From: Lachnospiraceae bacterium
GTDB taxonomy: Bacteria > Bacillota > Clostridia > Lachnospirales > Lachnospiraceae
DNA length: 64,000 nt
Assembly: GCA_024695145.1 (NCBI GenBank)
Contig: JAILIS010000008.1
Coordinates: 1 to 64,000, forward strand
Direction of reading: 5' to 3'
A model generated the notes under the pieces. It made no database searches and had not been told where the DNA came from. It saw only the letters and a program-made list of their open reading frames with translations. Position numbers and translations under genes: made by a program. Numbering within the stretch: the stretch's first letter is position 1; each line of letters opens with the position of its first letter. Shown in pieces: positions 37,764 to 46,506 of this stretch.

Positions 37764-39206
37764 TCATTCTCCGGTATCAACCGCCCAGTCAGGCACAGCT
37801 TCCTGAGCCCCGGCATCCTGCGTTCCGGCATCCTGCTCCTGATTTTGCATAAGAGCCTCCTGAAGTTTTTGAAGCTCCTCTATACTGACAGCCGTTGCAT
37901 CAGCCGGCGTATCTGAAGCTTTTCTGGTCGGTGATGTATTCTGTCCGTTCTGTGTATTATGATCACTGTCTGATCTTGTAACGAACCCTTTATCATCTAT
38001 CTGCGCATAGTTTGATATCCCTCTTTCGTACTCGAGTATCCTTCCGAAGTTGTCGCCCGAAGCATATACCACTCCCGAGCCTTTCTGAATACACGGAATG
38101 AACTCCACGCTTTCAAGATGACAGTTTTCATCAAGAGTTGCCCTTACGATACACGTATCGATCGTTTTGGAACTGAACCAGAAGTTCCCGAGGCTGTAGA
38201 AAACAGGTACATCGTCAATAAAATCAATACCCTGGAGACAGTGGGAATGCGCTCCTATGACGAGATCTGCCCCGGCATTCACGTATGCTCTTGCAAGATC
38301 ACGCTGGCTCTGTTCCACAAGATCTGTTCTCTCTGTCCCCCAATGAACGAACATTACCGTAAAATCACTGTTTGCAGATGCTTCCTCCAGTTCCGCCACC
38401 ACTTTTGCGGGATCAAGAGTCCTCATCACACCCGGAGAATCGGAGGTCGCCTCCTTTGTATCGGGATTACCGTATCTCTCTATCTGGGTCGCAGCTACTA
38501 CGGAGATAACATGACCGTTGGCATGAAAGTAGACGGGATGGGAAGCCTCTTTTATATTTTTCCCGGCACCAACGAACGGAAGCCGGGCATCATTTAATGT
38601 ATCGATCGTATCAATGAGTGCATCCGGTCCGTAGTCATATGCGTGGTTATTTGCCAGAGATACTATATCGACCCCCATATCCTTCATGATGTGAACATCT
38701 TTCGGATCCGCTCTGAACGTATAAGTCTTGTCGGGTGTCGGAGTACCTCTGTAACTGTACGGAAACTCATTGTTCGCCATCATGATATCCGCCGACTGCA
38801 TGATCGAAAGGACCTCATCGTCGATGCTCTTATGAATGTCACTTCCGTTGCCTCTGTATTTATTTATGGTAGCGTAACCTTCCGCAAAGCCCACATCACC
38901 TACAAACGCCATGGTGACCCTGTCTTTTTCAGCGGTTTTTACCGAGTATGTTTTCTCAACGGGATCATATATACCTTCATATTCATCTTCCGCAGCATCG
39001 TCATCTTCTTTCTCCATGGAAGCGGCAGTTATCACGGAAGGCTCGCCCGTTTTAAGGGATATGACGGGAAGCGGCGCATCATCCTCTTTTGATGTCGCCG
39101 TGATCTCAACTCCGACGGAACCTGCTGCATCAAAAAAGCTGCACCCGGAAAGCAAAACAGATATTATAGCTGCCAGCACCAGTAAAGGTGATATTTTTTT
39201 CATCAT
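37764..39206 (-). CDS. CapA-family lipoprotein (metallophosphatase-like)
   Basis: A 480-residue protein. The frame reads on upstream to 39266, but those codons are only the translation of a terminator; ATG 39204-39206 opens a lipoprotein signal (PLLVLAAIISVLLSGC). After a linker, residues about 100-370 show the CapA/PgsA set: MAFVGDVGFAEGYA, NNEFP, DIVSLANNHAYDYG, FVHWGTE and VIGAHSHCLQG. These residues coordinate metals in the calcineurin-like fold. CapA proteins are linked to poly-gamma-glutamate or capsule export. A Gln/Ala/Glu-rich tail ends the protein. No other capsule gene is near; it sits between ribosomal genes. Confidence 0.85.
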   Translation of the reverse strand: MMKKISPLLVLAAIISVLLSGCSFFDAAGSVGVEITATSKEDDAPLPVISLKTGEPSVITAASMEKEDDDAAEDEYEGIYDPVEKTYSVKTAEKDRVTMAFVGDVGFAEGYATINKYRGNGSDIHKSIDDEVLSIMQSADIMMANNEFPYSYRGTPTPDKTYTFRADPKDVHIMKDMGVDIVSLANNHAYDYGPDALIDTIDTLNDARLPFVGAGKNIKEASHPVYFHANGHVISVVAATQIERYGNPDTKEATSDSPGVMRTLDPAKVVAELEEASANSDFTVMFVHWGTERTDLVEQSQRDLARAYVNAGADLVIGAHSHCLQGIDFIDDVPVFYSLGNFWFSSKTIDTCIVRATLDENCHLESVEFIPCIQKGSGVVYASGDNFGRILEYERGISNYAQIDDKGFVTRSDSDHNTQNGQNTSPTRKASDTPADATAVSIEELQKLQEALMQNQEQDAGTQDAGAQEAVPDWAVDTGE

Positions 39207-39225
39207 TCGGCCCCAGATAAGTAAA

Positions 39226-39255
39226 TAAAAAAACCCGGCAGATATCTGCCGGGTT
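39226..39255 (-). terminator. Terminator after rplA
   Basis: Minus-strand stem AACCCGGCAGAT / ATCTGCCGGGTT, perfectly symmetric, followed by TTTTTTATTT. It separates the rpmG-secE-nusG-rplKA transcript from the CapA-like gene. Confidence 0.9.
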
Positions 39256-39269
39256 AATAATAACATAGA

Positions 39270-39959
39270 TCAGAACTTTGCAGTAGATACTTTTACTCCG
39301 GGTCCCATAGTAGTGGACAGGCTGATGCTGCGCAGATACTGTCCCTTAAGAGCCGAAGGCTTTGCCTTAACGATCGCTTCCATAAGAGCGTTGAAGTTCT
39401 CCGTAAGCTTCTCTTCGGAAAAACTTGCCTTTCCTACAGGGCAATGGATGATGTTCGTCTTGTCGAGCCTGTATTCAATCTTACCGGCTTTGATATCGGC
39501 AATGGCTTTTGCCACATCCATCGTGACCGTACCGGCCTTGGGGTTGGGCATGAGACCTTTGGGACCAAGGATCTTTCCGAGACGTCCAACAACACCCATC
39601 ATATCGGGAGTCGCAACAACCACATCAAAATCCAGCCATCCTTCATTCTGGATCCTGGGTATAAGCTCGTCTCCTCCGACAAAATCAGCACCGGCGTTTT
39701 CTGCCTCGGCAACCTTGTCTCCCTTGGCAAACACAAGCACTCTTACTGTCTTACCGGTTCCGTTGGGCAGTACAACCGCTCCTCTTATCTGCTGCTCGGC
39801 GTGACGTCCGTCACAACCCGTACGGATATGTACTTCCACAGTCTCGTCAAATTTTGCTGTTGCAGTCTTTTTTACAAGTGCGATGGCTTCTGCAGGCTCA
39901 TAGGAAGTTGAACGATCTACGAGCTTTGCAGCTTCCGCGTATTTCTTTCCGTGTTTCAT
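39270..39959 (-). CDS. rplA: 50S ribosomal protein L1
   Basis: A 229-residue protein binding the L1 stalk of 23S rRNA and acting as a repressor of its own operon in other bacteria. [27 protein letters not shown] and [19 protein letters not shown] (shown in part) are family signatures. Follows rplK by 12 bases; AGGAGG before the start. Confidence 0.97.
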   Translation of the reverse strand: MKHGKKYAEAAKLVDRSTSYEPAEAIALVKKTATAKFDETVEVHIRTGCDGRHAEQQIRGAVVLPNGTGKTVRVLVFAKGDKVAEAENAGADFVGGDELIPRIQNEGWLDFDVVVATPDMMGVVGRLGKILGPKGLMPNPKAGTVTMDVAKAIADIKAGKIEYRLDKTNIIHCPVGKASFSEEKLTENFNALMEAIVKAKPSALKGQYLRSISLSTTMGPGVKVSTAKF

Positions 39960-39971
39960 CGTAACATCCTC

Positions 39972-40397
39972 CTACTCTTCAACCGTAACGCCCATGCTTC
40001 TGGCCGTTCCTGCTATCATGCTCATTGCCGCTTCAATGGATGCGGCGTTGAGATCCGGCATTTTCATCTCTGCGATCTCACGGCACTTTTCTTTTGAAAG
40101 GGTTGCTACTTTTGTCTTGTTCGGAACTCCCGAACCGGACTTGATATTGCATGCCTTTTTGATAAGAACAGCTGCAGGAGGTGTTTTTGTGATAAATGAA
40201 AAACTTCTGTCTGCATAAACCGTAATGACAACAGGAATAAGAACATCACCCTTATCTGCTGTCCTTGCGTTAAACTGTTTTGTGAACTCTACGATGTTCA
40301 CACCGTGCTGACCCAGAGCAGGGCCGACGGGGGGTGCCGGTGTAGCTTTGCCGGCGGGAATCTGAAGTTTGATATAACCTTCTACTTTCTTAGCCAT
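39972..40397 (-). CDS. rplK: 50S ribosomal protein L11
   Basis: A 141-residue protein of the GTPase-associated centre. [20 protein letters not shown] at 17-36 and the C-terminal rRNA-binding domain with TAKSMG-like [12 protein letters not shown] are intact. It is the target site of thiopeptides with 23S rRNA. Between nusG and rplA in canonical order. Confidence 0.98.
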   Translation of the reverse strand: MAKKVEGYIKLQIPAGKATPAPPVGPALGQHGVNIVEFTKQFNARTADKGDVLIPVVITVYADRSFSFITKTPPAAVLIKKACNIKSGSGVPNKTKVATLSKEKCREIAEMKMPDLNAASIEAAMSMIAGTARSMGVTVEE

Positions 40398-40463
40398 TTC
40401 AGCCTCCTATAAATAAAATGTGGTAGTGGCGGGACAATCCCTCCCACAGTTCATATAGAACTC

Positions 40464-41078
40464 TTAATAATTTGCTTTGTTGATCTCATCAAAGCTGATC
40501 TCAACAGGAGTCTCACGTCCGAACAGTTCGACCATAATGGTCGCGGTCTGCTTACCCATATCCATTCTCTGTACGACTCCGACTGTATCCTTCCAGACAC
40601 CTGCAATAACATTAACAGTGTCGCCTTCGGCAAAGTTGATGAATACGTTCTCGGTCTTGATACCAAGAGGTTTCATCTCGCCGTCCGACAGCGGTACGGG
40701 CTTGCTTCCCGGACCGACAAATCCCGTTACTCCTCTGGTGTTGCGCACAACATACCAGGTTACGTCATTCATGATCATATTGATGAGAACATAACCCGGG
40801 AACATCTTCTTGGCGCTTGTCTTGCGAACTCCGTTCTTCACCTCGGTAACGTCCTGCATGGGAACGCGCACTTCAAGGATCTCATCCTCAAGATGTCTGT
40901 TCTCTATGGTCTTTTCTATATTTGCCTTAACTTTATTCTCATATCCCGAATAAGTATGGACGACATACCAGTTGGCCTTGGGGCCGCTTTCTTTGGCCTC
41001 GTCTTCCGCAAACTCTTCGGTCTGTTCCATCATATCCTCGGAAAGTCCCGCATTATCGGTGTTCTTCGTATCTGCCAT
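40464..41078 (-). CDS. nusG: Transcription termination/antitermination factor NusG
   Basis: A 204-residue protein with a NGN domain starting at WYVVHTYSGYENKVKANIEK (about residue 36) and a C-terminal KOW domain (VNVIAGVWKDTVGVV). About 35 extra acidic residues precede the NGN domain. The ATG at 41076-41078 follows GAGGAGGATAT; a start six codons earlier lacks a ribosome binding site of its own. Confidence 0.97.
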   Translation of the reverse strand: MADTKNTDNAGLSEDMMEQTEEFAEDEAKESGPKANWYVVHTYSGYENKVKANIEKTIENRHLEDEILEVRVPMQDVTEVKNGVRKTSAKKMFPGYVLINMIMNDVTWYVVRNTRGVTGFVGPGSKPVPLSDGEMKPLGIKTENVFINFAEGDTVNVIAGVWKDTVGVVQRMDMGKQTATIMVELFGRETPVEISFDEINKANY

Positions 41079-41125
41079 ATCATATCCTCCTCGCATAATA
41101 TGTGATGCCCTGTTTCAAAACCTTC

Positions 41126-41344
41126 TTACAGGCTTACGAGGAAGTTTATCCCTGACTGCAGGATAAAATCGATAAGCGCGATCAGAAGACCGAGAATAAC
41201 AGATACGACAACAACGGCAATGGTTTGCTTTGTAACATCTTCTCTTGATGTCCAGCTGATCTTATGAAACTCCGCCTTAAGACCTTTAAACCAACCTTTG
41301 CTCTTCTTCGCAACAGCATCCGCTGTGTTATTTGTTTCCGCCAT
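41126..41344 (-). CDS. secE: Preprotein translocase subunit SecE
   Basis: A 72-residue protein with the typical GLKAEFHKISWTSREDVTKQ amphipathic segment and one membrane helix (TIAVVVVSVILGLLIALIDF). Its ATG shares one base with the rpmG stop (TAATG), so the two are coupled. SecYEG component at the cytoplasmic membrane. Confidence 0.96.
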   Translation of the reverse strand: MAETNNTADAVAKKSKGWFKGLKAEFHKISWTSREDVTKQTIAVVVVSVILGLLIALIDFILQSGINFLVSL

Positions 41345-41493
41345 TACTTCGTCTCCTTATGTAATGTATGCCTCTTGCAGAATCTGCAGTATTTCTTTGT
41401 CTCCATACGATCGGGATGGGTCTTCTTATCCTTTTTCGTATCATAATTCCTGTTCTTGCACTCTGTGCAGGCAAGTGTGATTCTTGTACGCAT
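41344..41493 (-). CDS. rpmG: 50S ribosomal protein L33, zinc-binding type
   Basis: A 49-residue protein beginning [17 protein letters not shown]; two CxxC pairs (CTEC, CRFC) show the zinc form used under zinc-replete conditions. A longer frame upstream covers promoter and leader and has no homology. GAAAGGTGG precedes the ATG. First gene of the secE-nusG-rplK-rplA operon. Confidence 0.96.
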   Translation of the reverse strand: MRTRITLACTECKNRNYDTKKDKKTHPDRMETKKYCRFCKRHTLHKETK

Positions 41494-41546
41494 TTTTCCA
41501 CCTTTCTTAAGCACAAAAAAAAGACCTGATTTCGTCTCGCCAATGT

Positions 41547-41575
41547 AATATATCACAGCCGGGCACCTGCGTCAA
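41547..41575 (-). promoter_or_regulatory. Promoter of rpmG-secE-nusG-rplK-rplA
   Basis: TTGACG (41570-41575) and TATATT (41547-41552), spacer 17 bp, with TG before the -10 box (extended -10) on the minus strand. Confidence 0.8.
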
Positions 41576-41748
41576 TTGATTTTTTCTTTTCTGATAAAAA
41601 GTGCAAAAAAGCATATTTTGATATGACAAAACACCGTAATCACAACATATTGATCATAGTACGGTTTTATGGTGATTTTGCCCAATGGAGAGGCTTGAAA
41701 ATTGTCACCTTTTTGGCGCTTTTTGAGCGTATTTTTCGCAGAAAACCC

Positions 41749-41777
41749 TTGCATTTACACGGTTTGCGGAGTAATAT
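41749..41777 (+). promoter_or_regulatory. Promoter upstream of the fliD-like gene
   Basis: TTGCAT (41749-41754) and TAATAT (41772-41777), spacer 17 bp, giving a leader of about 105 bases. No sigma-28-type CCGATA element is visible here. Confidence 0.55.
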
Positions 41778-41889
41778 AAGGGCATAAAAGTAGCATTTTT
41801 TGCCCAAGCGTCTGTTTGATTCCTTACAAACAGGACTCGGAACTGATTCCGTGGAAGCTTACCATTCAAGGAGGAAAGGAGGGGCATCA

Positions 41890-43197
41890 ATGGCGGATAA
41901 TACAGCTATTTCTACCGTATATAATCATTTCCTGACTACGTACGCGCCGCAGGGTACAAACAGCAAGTATGATACCCATAAGAAGAGCGAGCTTCGCGGT
42001 CTTTATAATTCCATTGTCAAAATGAATAAAGAAGCGCCCCTGTTCCTTCTGGACAATTCTCCTTCCACTCAGGAATTTGCCGTAGGGCTCAAAGAGAGTG
42101 CACGTTCGCTTAAGAACGTCATCTCCTCATTGTCCATGGATGATTCGGACAACATGCTCGATCAGAAGGCAGTCGCTTCCAGCGACGAAGATACCGTGGC
42201 TGCATCATTTATCGGCGGTGCAGACATTGATCCCGACTCGATTCCGAATCTCGAGATATCCGTACAACAGCTTGCCGGAGTTCAGGAAAACCGCGGAAAG
42301 TTCCTGGAGCCTGACAGCATGGATCTTGAACCGGGCACTTATTCATTTGATATCCATTCAAGGGATATGGACTATGAGTTCCAGTTCAATATAGGAGAAG
42401 GCGACACCAACAAGATCATCGAGGAAAAGCTCTCGCGACTGATAACGCGTTCAAACATCGGAGTCAGCGCCGAAGTGCTTACGGATGATGACGGAAAGGT
42501 GGCTCTGTCCATCAAATCCGATGACACCGGAGTAAGAGGAAAAGGCGGCACCAATTTCGATATTTCCGATAACAACACGCACAAGACCGCCGGAACCGTG
42601 GATTACTTCGGAATAGGAAATGTAAGCGAATATCCGAAAAATGCTCTCTTTACACTGAACGGCGAAGACCGCAGTACATTCTCCAATCATTTTTCAATAG
42701 AGAGGATGTACGACATCACGCTTAAAGGTCTCAGCCCTGAAGGATCTTCCGTAAGCATAGGTCTCAAAACGGATGTTGAGTCTGTTACCGAAAACATCAA
42801 TAACCTTGTGGAAGGATACAATTCCTTCATTAATAATATCAATTCATACTCCGAATCACAGCCTTACTCGAAGAAGCTTGTAAACGAGATGGGTAAGATC
42901 GCAAGGCTCTATTCTTCGGAACTCGAGTCCATAGGGCTGACATTCGGTGGTGACGGAACGATCAAGGTTGACAACAATCTCCTTACGCAGACAGCTCGTG
43001 AAGATGATGCCATGGACAGGTTCTCTTCCATCAAGAAGTTCACGGAAGGCATCCTCAAGCGTGCCAACCAGGTTGCCCTTGATCCCATGGAATATACGCA
43101 GAAAACCGTGGTTGCTTACAAGAATCCGGGACACGGCTACGCAACGCCTTACATTACAAGCAACTACAGCGGCATGATGTTCTCAAGTTACTGTTAA
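41890..43197 (+). CDS. Flagellar cap (FliD)-like protein
   Basis: A 435-residue protein. The ATG at 41890 follows GGAAAGGAGGGG; an upstream in-frame start at 41800 has no such site. N-terminal residues show ISTVYNHFLTTYAPQ, the middle has an Ig-like beta domain (EPGTYSFDIHSRDMDYEFQF), and the C-terminal part has DVESVTENINNLVEGYNSFI and LESIGLTFGGDGTIKVDNN, characteristic of FliD (HAP2). It would cap the flagellar filament and help flagellin assemble. It is shorter than many FliD proteins and stands alone, without fliS or fliC nearby, so it may be a divergent paralog. Confidence 0.78.
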   Translation: MADNTAISTVYNHFLTTYAPQGTNSKYDTHKKSELRGLYNSIVKMNKEAPLFLLDNSPSTQEFAVGLKESARSLKNVISSLSMDDSDNMLDQKAVASSDEDTVAASFIGGADIDPDSIPNLEISVQQLAGVQENRGKFLEPDSMDLEPGTYSFDIHSRDMDYEFQFNIGEGDTNKIIEEKLSRLITRSNIGVSAEVLTDDDGKVALSIKSDDTGVRGKGGTNFDISDNNTHKTAGTVDYFGIGNVSEYPKNALFTLNGEDRSTFSNHFSIERMYDITLKGLSPEGSSVSIGLKTDVESVTENINNLVEGYNSFINNINSYSESQPYSKKLVNEMGKIARLYSSELESIGLTFGGDGTIKVDNNLLTQTAREDDAMDRFSSIKKFTEGILKRANQVALDPMEYTQKTVVAYKNPGHGYATPYITSNYSGMMFSSYC

Positions 43198-43218
43198 ATA
43201 CCGGAAATGTATAATATA

Positions 43219-43247
43219 AAAAGCTCTGCAGTCCGCAGAGCTTTTTT
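43219..43247. terminator. Terminator after the fliD-like gene
   Basis: Stem AAGCTCTGC / GCAGAGCTT with a five-base loop, followed by TTTT on the plus strand and flanked by A-rich sequence, so it may also serve the convergent gene. Confidence 0.85.
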
Positions 43248-43267
43248 CATGTCCTTCCGTTTGCCGG

Positions 43268-43633
43268 TCAGGCCGCTATCCTGGATGCAGCCTCCTTAAA
43301 AACTTTCAGGAACGGGATAATACCCGTGGAAAGTTCCTCTGCTATCGCCGGATAATCTTTTTTCGAAAATCCTTCCGAAAGACGCGATACGGCATTTTCC
43401 AGCTGTTCGTCATTTATAAGCGGTTCAGGATCATTGATGATATCCCGTGTAACATTATAAGTCTCAACCATGAAATTTAACCCGTCTATGATCTGAAGGA
43501 GAAAATCAACCGTATCTTCCTGCATCTGCTCCCTGATCTCGGCAACAACCTGTTCCATGGCCGGGATCAGTCTCCCGAGATAATCCTCAGCCGTTCTGAG
43601 TGCTTCGAGTTTCTGTTCTTTGATCGTTTCCAT
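43268..43633 (-). CDS. Small helical protein convergent with the fliD-like gene
   Basis: A 121-residue, probably all-helical soluble protein (METIKEQKLEALRTAEDYLG, then LIPAMEQVVAEIREQMQEDT, then DFLLQIIDGLNFMVETYN). The ATG at 43631-43633 follows a GGGGG site; the upstream extension lacks one. It has the size and helical content of flagellar chaperones such as FliT or FliS, but I see no specific signature. Function open. Confidence 0.6.
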   Translation of the reverse strand: METIKEQKLEALRTAEDYLGRLIPAMEQVVAEIREQMQEDTVDFLLQIIDGLNFMVETYNVTRDIINDPEPLINDEQLENAVSRLSEGFSKKDYPAIAEELSTGIIPFLKVFKEAASRIAA

Positions 43634-43722
43634 TCTGTACCCCCGTGCTTCCGTGCAAAACTTGCAAACTTCCGTGTTTGCCCCATATACAGAGTCATTA
43701 TAACACATGTTTTTGATAAATG

Positions 43723-44271
43723 CTATATTTTCTCAAGCCCCCAGGAAACCCATTTCCACTTTGTCACCTCACCTTTTGTATCGGTTATGATGACAACACC
43801 GTCCGAATGATCAAAGGACACTGCATCCACTCCGATATCCGAAGCCATCCATTTCGGTTTCACATCATCATCTCTTATTTCATATATAAATATATGCTGT
43901 GACCATGTCTTCTCATCAGTCTCAACCCAGGTCGGTCTTCTCCTCCCAAACCTGCCCACTCTCCAGCACAGTATTACAAGCTCTTTCTCCCCATCATGAT
44001 CTATATCATCAAGGAAAAAATCCTGTGCCCGGATCTTTTGCGGAAGCTGCCATATCAGCCGGTCGTTTTTATAAACCCACAGTCTTCTTCCGTCTTCCGT
44101 TACTTCTATATCACCGTACCGCTGACTTTTGCTGACCGGCTTTGAGTATTTGGGAAGATTACCGCACAAACTGTCAAGTGTACGGGCTTTTGTGTTAACG
44201 GCGCCCAAAAACACAGCAGCGATAAACGCTGCTGTGAATAATGCCGGTATCAGTCTGTTACCAGTTCTCAT
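43723..44271 (-). CDS. Exported protein with FG-GAP-like repeat, unknown function
   Basis: A protein of about 182 residues starting at ATG 44269-44271, inside the last codons of the upstream gene. Near the N-terminus is a signal peptide or anchor (LIPALFTAAFIAAVFLGAV). Later segments DIDHDGEKELVILC and GVDAVSFDHSDGVVII resemble VCBS/FG-GAP beta-propeller blades with a calcium-binding DxDxDG loop. Overlap with the DUF3160 gene suggests coupled translation and a related role. Longer starts are possible, up to 44355. Confidence 0.6.
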   Translation of the reverse strand: MRTGNRLIPALFTAAFIAAVFLGAVNTKARTLDSLCGNLPKYSKPVSKSQRYGDIEVTEDGRRLWVYKNDRLIWQLPQKIRAQDFFLDDIDHDGEKELVILCWRVGRFGRRRPTWVETDEKTWSQHIFIYEIRDDDVKPKWMASDIGVDAVSFDHSDGVVIITDTKGEVTKWKWVSWGLEKI

Positions 44272-46489
44272 ATTTTGTTTCGCACCTGTAACTCTCGGTC
44301 CACTCGGGACGATCCACCGGGTTAACATCCTTTTGATCCTCATCATAAGATTCAAAGCTGAATCCCATCATCTTTCTCCATTCGTCATCCGTCAGCCTTC
44401 CATCGGAAAGGGAACGTTCAAACTGATAGAAACTGTATACGGATCCGGTGGCGATCCTCGGCTTGCCTTCCACCGGAACGACCACAAGTATTTCCGAAGG
44501 CTCTCCCGTGGCCATCTCCAGAATACGGCCGTTCGGGTCAGTCGCAACATCAACAACAAGCGGTGCGGGATAGTTGGCGGTAGAAGGATACTCATCCCCT
44601 GTCTGTGCTTTCATCACATCAAGCCAGAAATGCTCGAGCTCGCCTCCGTATATCTCTATAAGTTCGTATTCGGAATCTTTGAGCTTCTTGTTTTCCAATT
44701 CCTTTACCGATATCGTCTTGAGATCGCCCGCAAGCTTTGACAGTCTGCTCAGATTCTCTTTGTCGCTCTTTTTCAGATATCCCAGTCTGTCAAGTCCTTT
44801 CAGGGTACTCTCCGCAAGTGCTTCAAATCTGGAATAAACAAGCGGCTCCGGCTCGACATAGCCCCTGTAGTCTTTGTCCTCGTCCCAGTCTCCGCCCATT
44901 TCGGCCATCATCTGCTTTGAATAAAGCACCGTGTCATGCTTGAGCTCGGTATAACTGCCGGCAAAGGTTTCAAGATCCTTCTTGGTCCACTCATCATTTT
45001 GCATGAAGAAAGGATAACCTTTTCCCTTTTCTTCAAGCAACGGCCGGAGAGTGTTGAGCCATCCGGCATACAGGCTTGCATTCCACAGAGGATTATCATT
45101 GTTTGCAAACTCTTTCTTCAGATTATTGAGATTTCTGTTGTAGTTTTTGTATTTATCGGCACCCATATCTTTCAAAAGCTCATATGCTTTTTCCGACCCG
45201 AGGGCAGCGGGAACATCAAGAAAATCAGGAAGCAGGCGCTTGTCCTCATCCTCAAATTCTCCGACACGACGGTATGTGAGCTCCTGCATAATGGTCTCAT
45301 CAATGGAGAATCTCTGGCCCATAAATCTGAATCCGCCGATCACATTGTCATCTTCCTTTGTATCCGCTATAGGCACCGAATTGATCCGGGGCGCACGAAG
45401 GTCGGATATCTTATCAAGGAACTTTTTCCATGATGCCTTTTCGGAGACCAGGTCCTTTGTGCTGACTTTCTTTCCGTATATATCCTCTATCACAGGCATA
45501 AGATCATTGTAACCGAGATCGTCGCTCGCTCCCGCAAAGAAGGAAGTTACCGTGTAAATGGCATCCCAGTCATCATAACCGGCATCTTTGATGGCAAGTG
45601 TCATGAGAAGAGCCGATCTGTCAAGATCCTCATTTTTCTGATCAAAGTGTACGCGCCCGTACCACATCATTGCCCTGAAATACTGCTCAAGCGTCTTGTC
45701 TCCCTCATAATATCCGCGGGGCTTGTACTGAGTATAATCCTCGTCATCTCCCGTTATGACGCAGGATTCGATACCGGAAGCGTCCATTATAAGATCATAC
45801 TGACTCTTAACAGTCTTGGCGACTTCCTTTGGCATGCGCGCCTTATCATCCAGAAGAACAGCTCCTACAGAAAAGAATTCGACATTTCTCTTTGCCGCTT
45901 CTTCCCACTCGGTTCCTTTGAGAGCTTTGTACTGCTCAAAACTTTCCGCCTGCATATCCGAAGTAAGTCTCTTAAGATCCATGTACAGATAAGACTTTTC
46001 GACATTTCTCATCAGATGTGCGAAATACAGATGATAAGTATGCATAAGAGAATCGACCGTTACGAAGTTGGGAAACTGGAAGTAGCGGTTATTTTCATAG
46101 ACCTCGAAAAATTCATAACCGGCACCTCCCGAAACCGCAAAGCCGTTGTCGGAAAGTTTTTTCTTCATCTCTTTGGAAAGATAGTCATAATCATCCCTGT
46201 TAAAGAGATTGCTGAGATCTTCTTTTACCTTGATCTGCGGTACCGAAGGCCTGATCTTCAAAATATCCTGTTCATCATCTGCCGCAGACACAAAACTATT
46301 CCGGGTGATGCTCTTTTCTTTTCCTTCAAGGTCTCCGGAGGTTTTTCTCATATATTCCGGTGATTCTACCAAGACCTTATCAACGGTATATATACCGGTA
46401 TCAGAAGCAAGCGAAACGCCGGCAGACAAGGAAACCGCTACGGTAGCAGCCGCCATGATCAGTGCCGTGATCTTTTTTCCGTCGAACAT
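44258..46489 (-). CDS. Exported DUF3160 protein
   Basis: A 743-residue secreted protein: signal peptide ALIMAAATVAVSLSAGVSLA, then the DUF3160 core with NRDDYDYLSKEMKKKLSDNG, NRYFQFPNFVTVDSLMHTYH (a strongly conserved feature), LDVPAALGSEKAYELLKDMG and LVVDVATDPNGRILEMATGE. Members of this family are surface or secreted proteins of unknown activity in Clostridia and archaea. RBS AGGAGG. It is followed in overlap by a small exported protein and preceded by a GH3 glucosidase gene, 17 bases apart. A role in glycan or surface processes is only contextual. Confidence 0.85.
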   Translation of the reverse strand: MFDGKKITALIMAAATVAVSLSAGVSLASDTGIYTVDKVLVESPEYMRKTSGDLEGKEKSITRNSFVSAADDEQDILKIRPSVPQIKVKEDLSNLFNRDDYDYLSKEMKKKLSDNGFAVSGGAGYEFFEVYENNRYFQFPNFVTVDSLMHTYHLYFAHLMRNVEKSYLYMDLKRLTSDMQAESFEQYKALKGTEWEEAAKRNVEFFSVGAVLLDDKARMPKEVAKTVKSQYDLIMDASGIESCVITGDDEDYTQYKPRGYYEGDKTLEQYFRAMMWYGRVHFDQKNEDLDRSALLMTLAIKDAGYDDWDAIYTVTSFFAGASDDLGYNDLMPVIEDIYGKKVSTKDLVSEKASWKKFLDKISDLRAPRINSVPIADTKEDDNVIGGFRFMGQRFSIDETIMQELTYRRVGEFEDEDKRLLPDFLDVPAALGSEKAYELLKDMGADKYKNYNRNLNNLKKEFANNDNPLWNASLYAGWLNTLRPLLEEKGKGYPFFMQNDEWTKKDLETFAGSYTELKHDTVLYSKQMMAEMGGDWDEDKDYRGYVEPEPLVYSRFEALAESTLKGLDRLGYLKKSDKENLSRLSKLAGDLKTISVKELENKKLKDSEYELIEIYGGELEHFWLDVMKAQTGDEYPSTANYPAPLVVDVATDPNGRILEMATGEPSEILVVVPVEGKPRIATGSVYSFYQFERSLSDGRLTDDEWRKMMGFSFESYDEDQKDVNPVDRPEWTESYRCETKYENW

Positions 46490-46506
46490 AAAGTATTCCT
46501 CCTTTT

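Larger units (their letters stand above)
41494..41889. other. Intergenic region with divergent promoters
   Basis: These 396 bases between rpmG and the fliD-like gene hold a promoter on each strand (41547-41575 and 41749-41777). The stretch 41580-41740 is AT-rich and shows no gene or stable hairpin that I could support. Confidence 0.5.

Noticed and set aside
39207..39266. In-frame extension of the CapA-like gene upstream of 39206
   Set aside because: The extra codons are the translation of the rplA terminator hairpin, and the lipoprotein signal starts at 39206.
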